A DNA stretch of 16,845 nucleotides from Fragilaria radians. Lineage: Eukaryota; Bacillariophyta; Fragilariophyceae; Fragilariales; Fragilariaceae. The first letter of the stretch is position 1, and every line of letters starts with the position of its first letter. The stretch lies in assembly GCA_900642245.1 (NCBI GenBank), contig CAAAJI010000167.1, forward strand, positions 82,934 to 99,778. Reading direction: 5' to 3'. A program made the position numbers and the translations under genes. This document shows positions 8,529 through 16,845 of the stretch, piece by piece. A model generated the notes under the pieces. It was given only the letters and a program-made list of their open reading frames with translations, searched no databases and was not told the DNA's origin.

Positions 8529-9060
8529 GTTTTCTCTAAGAATTAATTACTGCCATAGAATCTTTCCTTCAAATAAGAATATAATCCACGTAAAAATTTA
8601 AATATTCATAATTTGATGTCTTATCTGTCATCCACAGTTTTCTTGAACCCTCATCTTAGTAATGATTCTGCTTAACGTTCATAAAATCTTGCGGCATAAG
8701 TCTTCAATCTAAACAATGACTTCTTTATTATTAGGCTTTTCCACATGTACCAAATTCTGGACCAGCAATCATGTAAAGCTACTCCTTGGTCTTTCCATAT
8801 AAAAATGTATTTCCAATATCACATGCACAACAGGAGAGTCAAAATAAATTCTCTCAAGAAAAACCTGATTCTTACAGTATCCTTTTTTACATTACCACAA
8901 TAAATGTCTTCATTTGCATTAATTGTCCAATCGCCTCCTGCAACAAATCATGTTTTTTGTCTTAGACACGGTTTGACATGAATTACTATGTGATACAGAA
9001 TCTTCTGATACCCATTAGAAATGCGCTTCCCTGAATCAAGGATTCTATACCATCTTAAAC
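8529..9060 (-). pseudogene. Copia B reverse transcriptase (GPEFG type), decayed
   Basis: Right to left it reads RILDSGKRISNGYQKI and YHIVIHVK, a TGA, FVAGGDW (8927-8947), EDIYCGNV and DTVRIRFFL. A frame change gives CDIGNTFLYGKTKE (motif A Asp at 8818-8820), a TAG, and LYMIAGPEFG. Further on come GFK and WMTDK equivalents, then YEYLNFYVDYILI. These match diatom-type Copia RT wording (VAGG.., VYSGVV, DIGNAFLYGKT, YIIAGPEFG, YVDD). The active site reads YVDY (8581-8592), so the second catalytic Asp is Tyr. A TGA at 8569-8571 stands where Trp is usual. It belongs to a different Copia lineage from Copia A, which has a VRGAFLKG / VPEDF wording. Confidence 0.88.
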
Positions 9061-9760
9061 TTCTTCCTGCAGTATAGATCTGTCTTGCATTATTTTCTTT
9101 GGTTTTTCTTGATCATGTGTGATAGCATATGATCTAATGCTTCAACAACGGTATCGATCATGCCAAAATTTTGTGCATTCTGTACCAATCAAAATTCTTA
9201 AGATTATCATTCTAAGTTGTTTGACCAGGCAGAACAACTTCTGTGAATGCATCTTCATAGTCTTATACCCATTTAAATAGCTCCCTTTTGTAATGGCAAT
9301 GAACGACTGTTGTAGTGACATTTTCTATATTTTTGTTTTAACTTTCCTAGTGTCATCTATCTCATATTGATTATCCAACTGATATCATGACCCGGCACCA
9401 TCTTGTTTATTTCTTGTCTTCATCAAAGCCTATGTCCTACTCCACCTTGACGAGCACTGACTACTATGCCACACAATGCGTTTGCATCTTTCTTGATATG
9501 GGATGTTGATGATACTTCATCCATGAAATCAACATAACAATCTACTCCTTTTTCTAAGGAAGCGGCATGCAATTCGTATCAAAGATAAGATGTACTAATT
9601 CGCCCATTATGCCCTTCAACATTGTTTCCAAAAACTTCGAAACGTTCTATGATTCCGTCCCAGATGACTCTTGGAGGAAGAACTTGACGTCTCTTATCAT
9701 TTCAACTGATGTACTTGTGACCTCCCCTTAACTATTTGCATGAAAGTATTTTATGATCTG
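9061..9760 (-). pseudogene. Probable upstream pol of Copia B, heavily decayed
   Basis: Directly upstream of the RT on the same strand, 9422-9680 reads almost openly (PPRVIWDGIIERFEVFGNN, VDCYVDFMDEVSS, DANALCGIVVSARQGGVG) with one internal stop. That is unusual coding continuity for this stop-rich neighbourhood. Beyond, EIDDTRKVKTK appears in another frame. By position this should be the integrase-RT linker of Copia B, but I do not recognise domain motifs, so the assignment rests on adjacency and strand. Confidence 0.45.
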
Positions 9761-11161
9761 GCATTAAATGTTCATCTACACTTAAATTAGGCCTTCTTAA
9801 ACTCGTTTCTACATCCCTCACAATCTGGTGCGGGCATAAATGCATGATTTAAATGCTTAGGGTAGAAATCATGTATATTAGCTTTTTCTGATGTCTTAGA
9901 AATCTCTGTGTATTCTTAGAGGACACTTGGAGAAGATATTTTGCTAGCTTGATGCATTCTTCTTAGATCTAATGCTAATTGCAGATCCAATTAAAGATTC
10001 TAAATTAAAAAATTTATCCTTATCTGCCAATAAGTCACCCTGCATTCCTCAAATTCGGAAGGGATTAGTTTATGGGGTGTCACATCTGCATGTTCATCCA
10101 AACCAGATTTCTCTTTAAATAGCATGTTCAAGCACTTTCCAAGCATATACTTTATAGAAGAATCCTGGAAAATAGCGTCTCATAGATCTTGACATGAAGC
10201 AAATTCAACATGCAAGTCCAAATGGGATAACTGGATCATGTTCTTGAGACACATGGAGATGATCAATGACTTAGACCTATTATATATGCACAGCACATCA
10301 AAACGATTCTCAATTCCTGATGATATGTATGGAGTTCCTCAAAATGATGTTTTAGATGAAGGTTCACAGTTACTACTATGATAATCCTCGGAACTTTTGA
10401 TGAATGTGCGCCTATCTTTCTTGAGACTGTGAAACATTTATAGCTTTTACGCTTCAGTGGATGACGCCGATTTTATATAAAATCTCTCTGGAACATTCAA
10501 ACTGTAAATGCTTATTCCTTTAAATTGCGGAAACATATCATTCATGCTATTTAGCCTTAAATTCAGTCATAATTGCTTGAGGTATCTTTAATCATATGGA
10601 TGCAAAGTCTTGATGTGTGTATGAGATGACTGCTATCAAATTAATCCTTTACTTTTCAAAAGCATAAATCCTTGACCCTCCAATGACAGCAACAGTATTA
10701 CCTTCTACGACTACAACTACGAAAAAGGTAATATGTGATTTAATCCATGGTTACCATAGGACAAATGTGAAATGTCTAAATGTACACTTGTATTATGTTC
10801 ATACTAAATCTATCAATGGAATAAGTTTCTTTATGGCATAGACTGCTCTGTGATGCTGAAAACATTTGAAGATATCAATCATGTTACGTTGGGTCGGAAG
10901 AGTCAGGTATTGTAACATTGTATGACCTGCAAATCCTGCGTTCAGAAGTATCATTCATACCCATGTAATTACTGTCATTGGAAATAATTAAATGGGAATT
11001 CAAAGAAATTGTCTACTTGTGTAATTCTCGTCCAACCAATCGTATGCTCTTGATCCGAAATTGAAAATCAGAACGCTCGTTTCGTTATCGGCCAATACCA
11101 CTTGATCATGCTTTTTTTGAGGGATTGATAAGTCACAGAGAACATCTTAGAAGACCAGTCA
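9761..11161. other. No recognised gene
   Basis: Stops are frequent in all frames. A minus-strand stretch near 9800-9880 (KHLNHAFMPAPDCEGC) and one near 10050-10110 (KSGLDEHADVTPHKLIP) might be further Copia B relics, but no domain can be named. The last 500 bp before the intact gene's leader show nothing on either strand. Confidence 0.45.
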
Positions 11162-11178
11162 TGCATGTTGCCGGTATG

Positions 11179-11271
11179 GAGACATTCTTGGAAAGGCAAA
11201 CTATCCGAAAGTCATCAGGATTATAAAAAAATATAGTTTCGACAGAAATAAAACGGAAGCGATTATCACTG
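11179..11271 (+). promoter_or_regulatory. Leader/promoter of the intact DUF6824 gene
   Basis: TATAAAAAAAT begins at 11222, 50 bp before the ATG, at a distance that would allow a very short 5' UTR. The block is identical base for base to the leader of copy 2 in reverse orientation, and upstream of 11179 identity falls off (three mismatches in 11161-11178, then no clear match). Copies 1 and 2 are thus divergent genes with the same leader. Promoter function is inferred. Confidence 0.6.
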
Positions 11272-12390
11272 ATGGACAAAATTAACATTCTGAAACGTAA
11301 GGTTGAATCGATTTCTCAATCGGATGTTATACATCATCCAGCCCCACCAAAAAGTGAGGAATATCTTGAGGTCAAGTTGGATGCCAAGACAATAACCACA
11401 AATAGCAACAACCACGATCATTCCATTTTCGAGGACGCTTATGACTACAACGAAAGACAAATCTCTGGACTTGGTTATTATTCGGCCCTTCAAATGCTTT
11501 TATCGTATGCCTCTAACAATGACTTTATTAGAAATAGCAACAATGAAAATAATGATCACAAACGACGACTCTTCAGGACTGTTGCACCTGACGAATCATG
11601 GGTCACAAATAAAGATGATTCAGGGCGTACCATGACTCAATTGTCTGAATTAAGCACAATGCAAGACCGTGTGACATTGCCAAAGCAGACAAGTAAGGCA
11701 TTTGCTCAACGATTGGCTGGCAATCCGGCTTCCACACGCAGACCATTTCGATCAAATGATACCCCCAAATCCTTGGCAGTTGTGTCTTCATCCAGTTCAT
11801 TCGTGTCAAAGACTGATTTTCCTGACGTTCCGTTAAAATCTTGTGACATGGAGTTGGGAATTAGTGCGACAGCAGCCAACCACGAAGCTAAAAATGAAAG
11901 TGTGAATCTCAACATCGCTCCTTTGACCACAACAGAAAAAGTAAAACTCGTGATTTCCGATGCTTTGACTTACAATATTAGCTTCTCAAGGAATATTCAT
12001 GCCATTCAAGCCTCATCGTGGAAAATGAATGATGCAACTTTCGTAGGTGACGATGAAATTACGGATACTGACATTCTTTCAGGAAGAGGTGGAAAATCAA
12101 ATCATCATGTAGGAAATAAACGTTTTCGCCACCTCGTATCAGAAATGAAGTCAATGTATCGCTCGACTGGTCAGAAAACGGACAAGACAGCTCTCTCGCG
12201 AGGTATTATTGAGTATGTCCATAGCTATGGAGGTCGTTTCTTGATTCAAGATGGAACCGCAAATGACCGTCAATGGCGTGTCATGACGACAATAGAAGCT
12301 CGAAAGAAAACTAGTCAAGCATTGCGAGAGACGAAAGGACTCAAATGGACACTTGAAGCATCGCCAAATTCTCTGAAAGCATCGACATAA
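11272..12390 (+). CDS. DUF6824-domain protein, intact (copy 1)
   Basis: This encodes a 372-residue protein with a single uninterrupted frame. Residues 1-260 are polar and Ser/Asn/Thr-rich, probably largely disordered. A conserved patch at about 52-76 (SIFEDAYDYNERQ, ISGLGYYSALQM) is shared with both broken relatives. Residues 264-353 form the DUF6824-type domain: TDILSGRGGKSNHHVGNKRF (266-285), then FRHLVSEMK, SRGIIEYVHSYGGRFL (GGRFL at 320-324), a WRVM stretch, and ARKKTSQALRE at the end. This domain is common in diatoms; its biochemical role is not established, and a nuclear regulatory role is only a guess. The start is supported because copy 2 shares the same ATG and leader, and G follows the ATG. 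No intron is needed. It is the only intact gene in the window, lying between retroelement remnants, with copies 2 and 3 on the opposite strand. Confidence 0.9.
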   Translation: MDKINILKRKVESISQSDVIHHPAPPKSEEYLEVKLDAKTITTNSNNHDHSIFEDAYDYNERQISGLGYYSALQMLLSYASNNDFIRNSNNENNDHKRRLFRTVAPDESWVTNKDDSGRTMTQLSELSTMQDRVTLPKQTSKAFAQRLAGNPASTRRPFRSNDTPKSLAVVSSSSSFVSKTDFPDVPLKSCDMELGISATAANHEAKNESVNLNIAPLTTTEKVKLVISDALTYNISFSRNIHAIQASSWKMNDATFVGDDEITDTDILSGRGGKSNHHVGNKRFRHLVSEMKSMYRSTGQKTDKTALSRGIIEYVHSYGGRFLIQDGTANDRQWRVMTTIEARKKTSQALRETKGLKWTLEASPNSLKAST

Positions 12391-12900
12391 AGATCGGCAA
12401 ATTGGCAAATTTACTTCTGCCTGTTGAAACTGTTTTGGAGATCTGTAGTATTGGTCAATCTTGAGTCTATTTTGAGCGTTTGTTGACCTACAGTGTTTCG
12501 TGAAGTCTTTCTCATAAGTGGCTTTACTTGGCATGAGGAAGAATCTGGGAGTTCGGTAATGTGTAGTTGGATTTCATATAATATGCAAAGTCATTTTCAT
12601 TACATATCTATTACATTGTTGTCAAAAATCATCGTCGATCCATGAATCAAGTATTCGCTTCCCAAGATTAGAAATCATAGTTAGGCTTTATATGAGAATC
12701 ATGATGTTCCGATGTTTTGGTGTCAATGAGGAACAAACGTAGAAACGAAATGCCAAATCATCGATTAGAAATAATTAAATAATAATAGATGAAAAAAATC
12801 AGAAACATCGGATTGTAACACGCCTTTCGTAGACATATTTCCTTTTTCGAATACAACAGAGGAGCGTCAAGGTTTTGAAACAGTCACTCGTCACGTTGAC
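12391..12900. other. 3' flank of the intact gene; no further gene seen
   Basis: AT-rich intergenic DNA. No recognisable coding sequence on either strand apart from frames that merely overlap the intact gene antisense. No clear polyadenylation signal could be chosen. Confidence 0.45.
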
Positions 12901-13359
12901 TTACGCTTTGTCCTTCGTTACAAGGCCTGCTCCAGATGACATCGATATGATAAGAAGATTGATGCCACGAAATTCGAGGAATGTATGATTGTAAGGAGAG
13001 CTTCCCCGAATGTCGAGGAATGTATGATTGTTAGTAGAGCTTCCCCTAATGTCGACCTGCTTTTTCATGAATGAAACCTGTATGAAGGTGAGACGTGTGA
13101 TTCCGTCGAACCATTCGTTAAGGTTAAAGATACAGCATTCTCGTGTTTCTTCAACGGTCACGGAACGAGTCAAATTTCATCCAGAATACGGAAGGCCAAA
13201 AATTTGAATCCAGCATTTTTCCACATGCAAAGGTACTATCGCGCGCTTGGTGTTGGTGTTGAACACATATTTTGCACTTGATTCATCAATCAAATAGATG
13301 GCTTTCTTTCTATTGGCATTCCTCCAAGCATTTTGATTGCTTGCATCTTTATAAATGCT
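12901..13359 (-). pseudogene. Unidentified frame with a 13-residue tandem repeat and one stop
   Basis: The minus-strand frame is open from 13359 to a TAA at 12901 except for one TGA at 13177-13179. The first part reads AIYLIDESSAKYVFNTNTK and VPLHVEKCWIQIFGLPYSG. The second part (from about 13173) reads TRSVTVEETRECC and NEWFDGITRLTF, then twice DIRGSS..NHTFL (13 residues each), and ends GLVTKDKA. I do not recognise a family. The repeat unit is 39 bp, a whole number of codons, so it does not disturb the frame. The TGA may be a nonsense mutation or may fall in an unspliced intron. The plus strand of the same repeat also reads openly for about 40 codons, so the coding strand is not certain. Confidence 0.35.
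12975..13052. repeat. Tandem duplication, 2 x 39 bp
   Basis: Units 12975-13013 and 13014-13052 match at 36 of 39 bases; both begin CGAGGAATGTATGATTGT and end with AATGT. A partial third start (CGA) follows. The unit length of 39 is a multiple of three. Confidence 0.9.
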
Positions 13360-13362
13360 TTA

Positions 13363-13977
13363 TGTTGAGTGATACAATAGGCACATTGTGAAACTATAAT
13401 TTGGGAAGTGGCATAATAGGTGACCCGTGACTTGATGGGTCAAGTGCATAATTGTCAGGTGAAAATAGAACCAGAGCCATACAAAATGTTTCCAATTGAG
13501 ATACATGGCAAAAGCAATCAAGGGAGGGTATTCTGGCTGCATTACTACATTTGAAGGACCTAATATAGAACGTGATTAACTAGCCCATTTGATCTTGACA
13601 AATCAACAATTAGCAAAGCCAACTGCACAGTACAGTGGAATGTGAATAGCATAAAGCATTAGAAGCCACGGCAATTGCTGACAATGAAGAGTAGAGTATC
13701 TGGTAACAGCAATCCATTAACTAGCATTGGGACAAAGTTACAAGTATTTGAATTTGATATTAGATTATAACAGGATATTTGTAAGCATAGAGGATGGAAC
13801 ACTCAACTCTCAAAACTGTGAGATGCTCTTAAGGCAATTAATAAGAATATCAAAAAGATTCCTACCAATGCAAATGATACAAGATATCAGATATGCAATG
13901 CAATCATAGAGAAAAAGCAAATCATACATCAATTCAAAATTCAACAGAATCAGGGGCATCTTATACAACACAAGCAG
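13363..13977 (+). other. Possible 5' extension of the non-LTR element; not resolved
   Basis: No complete frame. Plus-strand pieces are open for 40-60 codons (for example 13727-13909, ending MQMIQDIRYAMQS). They have the right strand and position to be upstream parts of the retroelement that follows, but no named domain is visible. Confidence 0.35.
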
Positions 13978-14955
13978 ATGCGACACAGGATTGATCATTT
14001 GACAACCAGTAAAGAAACAAATAAGCAACAGATAGCATGCTTAAAAATGATATTATGTCTTGAGAGGGAAAAACTTACCTATAGAAAGATAAAGTATCAA
14101 ACAAGAGACAATCATCAAACCCAAAATATACTACATCTTCAACTTCCCAACAGGGAGACAAAGGAAATTAGCAACACGGAAGAGATAGCATACCACATGT
14201 GCAAGTATAATATGGAATATTACTCTCAGGCAAAATATGCTCCGCTAGCATTTTACGACAACAAAGAAACATATCCGCACAAGACCCAAGAGAGTACAAC
14301 AGATCCAGAGGCAGAGATGATCTTTCTAAAGCTGGTTCACAATATATACATCTCCACATTGAAACAAATACCCGATGAAATAACAGAGGAGGAACGGAAG
14401 AAGATAAAAATATTATGACCAGAAAACACAACAACATCACCATCAGGTTTTCACCTTGGCTATTACAAAGCTCATTTTACACCACATAAGTGGTTTTTTG
14501 AAGAATCAGGTAGTTAAAAAGAAAAGAGAGGCAAACAAAAATAAAACATAGCACGGTATTGCACTCTCCACATGTTGCTGCAACTTAGAATCTCATTTCA
14601 TTGATGGATAGCAAGGCACTCCATACGCCGGTTTAAGGACAAAGCAGATCATTGCATTCATTGTACAAGAAACGTCTATTTAAAAAAAGCAGATCAAAAT
14701 GCCATCCTTAAAATAAAGTGGAACAAAGTGTTACAACAAGCCAAAATATGAAAAGATAGTTCATTCATCACAATTTAAAAGCAGGAAACACAAGACAGCA
14801 CATCAACCAGTATTGCTTAAGATTATAAAGCAAGAATTCATACAATACACACAGACTTACTCTCAAATAAATTATGATGCTCAAGCTTGTTATGATAGAA
14901 TAAAAGCAAACCTTGCAATAACAATCTGCAGAAAATATGGAGAATCTTTTTTCAT
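13978..14955 (+). pseudogene. Non-LTR-type reverse transcriptase fragment, decayed
   Basis: The open piece 13978-14418 ends in a Lys/Glu-rich region (EEIAYHMCKYNMEYYSQAK, then PDEITEEERKKIKIL), matching the connector before the RT domain in a diatom non-LTR-type family. The TGA at 14416-14418 stands where that family usually has Trp. Reading on gives PENTTTSPSGFHLGYYKAH (family wording TSPSG.HLGHYKA). After a decayed gap, about 14770-14955 reads SRKHKTAHQPVLLKI, then NYDAQACYDRIKANLAI and CRKYGE, the motif A region (family wording DA.ACYDRI.PNLA). Its catalytic Asp is retained. The fragment ends near 14955, where it meets an oppositely oriented Gypsy integrase, so the later RT motifs are absent. 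Confidence 0.8.
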
Positions 14956-14959
14956 TGTT

Positions 14960-15494
14960 ATGGTGTATTTCATTGCTGGGTCAATCATTGTGGCACATTT
15001 GTATATGAGATCATTTTCCTTTTCTCCGGATTGTGCATGATCCTATTAAGTCAATACATATTTTGTCCCAAGGGCCAGCTTCTGCCTCTTTTGGTGGTAG
15101 CCATCCAAATTGTTTTACTTTACGTTTGTTTCTTTGGCAACTTGAGCATGTTTGTATATAGGTCATTAAGTGGTCTCTCATTTTGGGCCAAGACAAGTGT
15201 TGTGAAATAGTTTCTTCTGCTCTATTTATTCTTGTGTGACACAGGGTAATGTGATACCAATCAATTTCATGCTATTGTAAATGTTTTGGAACTACTATTT
15301 TATTATCGTAGCACATCAGTGATCTAATTTTTCCTCTACAATGAAAGTCATTTACTCTATACTCATTGATATTTTTTAATATTTCTTTCTTAAACTATGG
15401 ATCTTCTGTGCTAGTTCCAAATGTTCATAAGATTGAGGATGGAAGTCATACTTATCTGCATTCTTGTTTTTGTATTCATGACAGAAGGGGAGGT
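14960..15494 (-). pseudogene. Ty3/Gypsy integrase fragment, decayed
   Basis: This is integrase of a Gypsy-type LTR element. Right to left it shows YDFHPQSYEHLELAQKIH, then CYDNKIVVPKHLQ, a TAG, HEIDWYHITLCH, ISQHLSWPKMRDHLM, TCSSCQRNKRK, LPPKEAEAGPWDK and CIDLIGSCTIRRKGK. After a frame change comes CATMIDPAMKYTI. The H-x4-H plus C-x2-C (the C-x2-C near 15136-15150) is the integrase zinc finger, and the Asp of CIDLIG is the first catalytic residue of the core. These match diatom Gypsy wording (WYH..L.HPG, TC..CQ..K, EAE..PWD, VDLIGP, TMIDPAT). The fragment has two stops and at least two frame changes. Its right edge is a sharp junction with DUF6824 copy 3 at 15494/15495, and its left edge meets the non-LTR fragment. 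Confidence 0.88.
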
Positions 15495-16150
15495 TGAATA
15501 TTCCTTGAGAAGCGAATATTGCAAATTGAAGCATTGGAAATCACGCGTTGTACTTTTTCTGTTTCAATCATAGAAGCAATGTTGGGATTCATACTGTCAT
15601 GCTTAGCTTCGTGATTGGCTGCTGTAGCCCTAATTTCCAACCCCATGTCACAAGATTTTGATGGAAAGTCACAAATATCAGTCTTTGGCATGAATGAAGT
15701 GGATGAAGGCACAACTGCTAAGGATTTTAGAGTATCGCGTGCTGTAAATGATCTACGTGTGGAAGCCGGATTGCCAGCCAATTCTTGAGCAAATGCCTTA
15801 CTTGTCTGCTTTGTCAATGTCATTCGATCTTGCATTGTGTTTAAGTTGGATACTTGAGTCATGATACGCCCTGAATCATCTTTAATTGTGACCCAGGATT
15901 TGCAGGATGCAACACTCTTGGAGAATCGTCGTTTGTGATCATCGTTTCCAATATTGATATTTCTACTAAAGGCATTGTTGGAGGCAGACAATGACAGCAT
16001 TTGAAGGGCAGAATGATAGCTTCGTCCAGATATTTGTCTTTCGTTGTCATCATAAGCATTGTCAAAAATGGAAGGATCATCGTTACTGGTATTGTGGGTT
16101 TTGTTTTAGGTTCCAGCTTGACCTCAAAGTATCCCTCACTTTTTGTTGCT
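15495..16150 (-). pseudogene. DUF6824-family gene copy 3: domain lost, N-terminus frameshifted
   Basis: The piece from 16000 downward aligns to residues 73-245 of the intact protein at about two residues in three (DHKRRFSK, SWVTIKDDSGR, TMQDRMTLTKQTSKAFAQ, LAGNPASTRR, DTLKSLAVV, ATAANHEAK, RFSRNI). Further upstream the same frame holds DPSIFDNAYDDNERQISG. Before that, KSEGYFEVKLEP lies in the neighbouring frame, so a one-base shift has occurred near 16085-16100. No ATG equivalent to the intact start is seen. Homology ends abruptly after FSRNI at 15495, where Gypsy integrase begins, and the hybrid frame stops a few codons later (15476). The DUF6824 domain is missing. The leader of copies 1 and 2 is not present here, so this copy is older or arose separately. 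Confidence 0.85.
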
Positions 16151-16208
16151 GCACGATTATTCTCACACTCAAGCAGATTTTTTTGTAAAGGAATGCAATT
16201 TAAGAAAA

Positions 16209-16310
16209 CATAGGAGAGTCAAGTTCTTGTTCCAGCTTAGACGATACTGCACAACATGTATCAGAAATAAGTTCATACGGGTAGAAAGAGTTTAGGTATT
16301 AGGTCAGTTC
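16209..16310 (+). repeat. Dispersed repeat, copy 2 (partner at 1568-1680)
   Basis: The core 16209-16272 matches 1568-1631 at roughly four bases in five without gaps, same orientation. It starts about 60 bp upstream of the recognisable N-terminal coding part of DUF6824 copy 3 and replaces the leader found at the other copies. Confidence 0.55.
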
Positions 16311-16845
16311 TAGGTTTGTCTCAATTATACAGGATGGTAGAAAAGCACATTCACATTGCCATCCCAATAATTGGGATCATAATTACTTGGAAGAAAAGCA
16401 TTCATAGTTTTCATTCAGAACCAAGAATTTAGTCATACTTACTTTGGCTTTTGAAAAATTTCCCTTTATCATCGGATTCTATGTAACTTAATAAATTTTG
16501 TGACAAAAAGGATGCCACTATAGCTCTTTGCATTGCCGTTTGAAAATCAAGATTTATCATTAGACAAGCAAAGTGATGTTATGAATAATTTTGGTATTTA
16601 CTCCTCGATACCATTTTCCACTTATTTTTTGTCAGATTGCTGTGCCTCTTTTTGTTTCATTCATAATGACTTATGTTGGAAATATTCTCACTACAGAGTA
16701 GGACATATATTTTTCCCAAAGTGTATACAAGTATTTGGCTATTAAATATTAAGCTTTTGGTACACGCATTTACGCGGCTAGGTTGTACATGAGTGTAATC
16801 TTCATATCAATGTACAATTCCTCATTGGAGGGCCATCCTGATATA
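16311..16845. other. No recognised gene
   Basis: One plus-strand frame (16533-16745, 70 codons) has no match I recognise. Nothing else is supportable. Confidence 0.45.

Noticed and set aside
11266..12534. Minus-strand open frames (11266-11493, 11603-11809, 11706-11930, 12151-12534) across the intact gene.
   Set aside because: They are antisense shadows of the DUF6824 coding sequence with no family match of their own.
14813..15040. A continuous 75-codon plus frame with a hydrophobic tail (MVYFIAGSIIVAHLYM) after the RT motif.
   Set aside because: Only the first 45 or so codons are RT; the tail is the complement of the Gypsy integrase CATMIDPAMKYTI region, so the join is accidental.
1..16845. 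Possibility of CRISPR arrays, bacterial operons, rRNA or tRNA genes.
   Set aside because: No regularly spaced repeats, no ribosome-binding-site-linked gene runs, and no rRNA or tRNA signature were seen; coding is sparse and the retroelements are eukaryotic.

Overview
The window looks like AT-rich nuclear DNA from a diatom. No bacterial operon, rRNA, tRNA or CRISPR array was recognised. The diatom call rests on a gene with a DUF6824-type domain (motif GRGGKSNHHVGNKRF), a family I know mainly from diatoms, and on retroelement fragments whose wording matches diatom Copia, Gypsy and non-LTR reverse transcriptase families as I remember them. No database search was possible.

Layout, left to right. 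1-2160: no recognised gene; one copy of a short dispersed repeat near 1568. 2165-5863, minus strand: a decayed Copia-type LTR retrotransposon ('Copia A') reading right to left as probable 5' LTR, gag, zinc knuckles, protease, GAG-pre-integrase/integrase start and reverse transcriptase. It carries frameshifts, stops and changed catalytic residues, and its protease is split by about 1 kb of foreign DNA. 5864-6303, minus: the 5' part and leader of a DUF6824-family gene (copy 2), cut exactly where the Copia A LTR appears to begin. 6330-7130: nothing recognised. 7137-9680, minus: a second, more decayed Copia ('Copia B', GPEFG type), itself split by a segment of about 1 kb and internally deleted. 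9761-11161: nothing recognised. 11272-12390, plus: the only intact gene, a 372-residue DUF6824 protein with its leader. 12901-13359, minus: an unidentified broken frame with a 13-residue tandem repeat. About 13978-14955, plus: a decayed non-LTR-type reverse transcriptase. 14960-15494, minus: a Gypsy integrase fragment. 15495-16150, minus: a third DUF6824-family copy lacking the domain. 16209-16310: second copy of the dispersed repeat. The rest is unassigned.

The locus is therefore a small family of one uncharacterised, possibly regulatory gene, broken up by at least four retroelements. The intact gene has two relatives on the opposite strand. Copy 2 is close: 124 bp spanning its leader and start are identical to copy 1, although the following coding DNA differs at roughly one base in eight. 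Copy 3 is more distant. Both relatives lost the C-terminal domain at a junction with a retroelement. The most useful leads are this conserved leader, the LTR-gene fusion, and a shared N-terminal motif (NERQISG then SALQM). No new defence or metabolic system is supported by what I can read.
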